Shown piece after piece: positions 6,855-7,415 of a DNA stretch of 7,415 bases. The notes under the pieces were generated by a model. It had not been told where the DNA came from. It was given only the letters and a program-made list of their open reading frames with translations, and did no database searches. The stretch comes from Halobacteriales archaeon SW_9_67_25. Its GTDB lineage: Archaea > Halobacteriota > Halobacteria > Halobacteriales > Haloarculaceae. The DNA lies in NCBI GenBank assembly GCA_003022745.1, contig PXSU01000004.1, positions 1-7,415 of the forward strand, read 5' to 3'. The translations under genes and the position numbers were made by a program. Position 1 is the stretch's first letter; the number at the start of each line of letters is the position of its first letter.

Positions 6855-7415
6855 CTACTCGTTCGTTGGCAGTTCCTGCGAGCGGTCGACCAGGTGGTCA
6901 AAGTCCTCGTCTTTGAACGTCGTCAGCGCGCCGTCGCTGGTCAACAGCGGGATCAGCGTCTGGCTGGTGTCGAATGTGGCGTTGCCCCACCCGATCAGGT
7001 ACCAGTCGGGGCTGGTCGTGATGTCGCCGTCGAGCAACTCCTCGACGAGGCCGCCGAAGTCGCGTTGCTGGACCGACGCCGAGACGTTCCCGAGGTCGTC
7101 GACGAACCCCGCGACTGTCTGTGCGATCTCGAGGTCGCTGAGGTACCGGCCGACGGGCGTGTGGAGTTCGATTTCGGCGCCGGCATAGCCCGACGCTTCG
7201 ACGAGTTCCTCGGCCCGCTCGGGGTCGTAGGGATAGGGGTCGACGTCCTCGTTGTAGCCGACGAACCCTTCGAGGGTCGGCTGGCCCGTCTGGCCGGCGA
7301 ACCCGTTGAGGACGTCCTCGATGATCGATTCGAGGTCGATGGCGTAGTTCATCGCCATCCGGAACGCCCGGCTGTCGAAGGGCTCGACGTCGAACCGCAT
7401 CGCGTTGTAGATGAC
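6855..7415 (-). CDS. dppA: Extracellular solute-binding protein family 5 (DppA-like), partial and C-terminally short
   Basis: The frame is open to the right edge of the window, so the 5' end, including any lipoprotein signal, lies outside; ATG 7400 is internal. The visible 186 residues match lobe II and the return to lobe I in peptide/nickel-binding proteins: YNAMRFDVEPFDSRAFRMAM, NYAIDLESII, a PYPYDPERAEELVEASGY repeat-like segment, then a GRYLSD..EIAQTVAGF helix, YLIGWGN and FKDEDFDHLVDRSQ. Family members normally continue for about another 60-70 residues (a helix with an EEAPW-like motif and the final strands of lobe I). Here the chain stops at ELPTNE, and dppB begins within 9 bases. The truncation probably destabilises lobe I. 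In the Dpp system this protein captures peptides or a similar ligand outside the cell and hands them to DppB/DppC. The ligand cannot be deduced. Confidence 0.9.
   Translation of the reverse strand, partial: VIYNAMRFDVEPFDSRAFRMAMNYAIDLESIIEDVLNGFAGQTGQPTLEGFVGYNEDVDPYPYDPERAEELVEASGYAGAEIELHTPVGRYLSDLEIAQTVAGFVDDLGNVSASVQQRDFGGLVEELLDGDITTSPDWYLIGWGNATFDTSQTLIPLLTSDGALTTFKDEDFDHLVDRSQELPTNE

Overview
The window looks like chromosomal DNA from a halophilic archaeon (Halobacteria). Most of it is very GC-rich, with G or C in third codon positions. The proteins are acidic and rich in Asp and Glu. Two genes have TATA boxes 24-30 bases before an ATG with no leader, the usual haloarchaeal arrangement. 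The families present (small ribbon-helix-helix protein, NOB1-like PIN/zinc-ribbon nuclease, PRC-barrel protein, a kinase fragment with the haloarchaeal RHNLRND H-box, a Dpp-type peptide transporter) fit this. The genus cannot be fixed from the sequence.

Left part (1-1068, + strand): a CPBP/CAAX-type intramembrane protease gene. After about 30 GC-rich codons it turns strikingly AT-rich, unlike everything around it. It is followed by a tiny ribbon-helix-helix regulator gene with its own promoter and a candidate operator.

Middle (1069-2113, - strand): a compact housekeeping pair, PRC-barrel then NOB1-like endonuclease. It runs convergently into the regulator gene with no bases between the two stop codons. 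Upstream of the pair, and in the same reading frame as the PRC-barrel, lies the front end of a membrane histidine kinase. It has two membrane helices, a coiled-coil-like linker and the H-box, but is cut off before the ATPase domain. An AT-rich gene-free stretch (2114-2403) follows.

Right part (2404-7415, - strand, transcribed right to left): a five-gene peptide/nickel ABC transporter operon in the order dppA (binding protein, 5' end outside the window), dppB, dppC, dppD, dppF. The genes overlap or abut by a few bases. Together they would form a complete importer: lipoprotein receptor, two permeases and two ATPases.

Two members carry apparent lesions. DppD lacks the end of its Walker A motif and the helix after it (GESGSGK is followed by R and continues in frame). 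DppA ends about 60-70 residues earlier than this family normally does, right at the start of dppB. With the truncated kinase, that makes three incomplete modules in one short region, beside two AT-rich patches. I read this as a plastic, partly decaying region rather than a new system, though deletions in the sequence assembly cannot be excluded.
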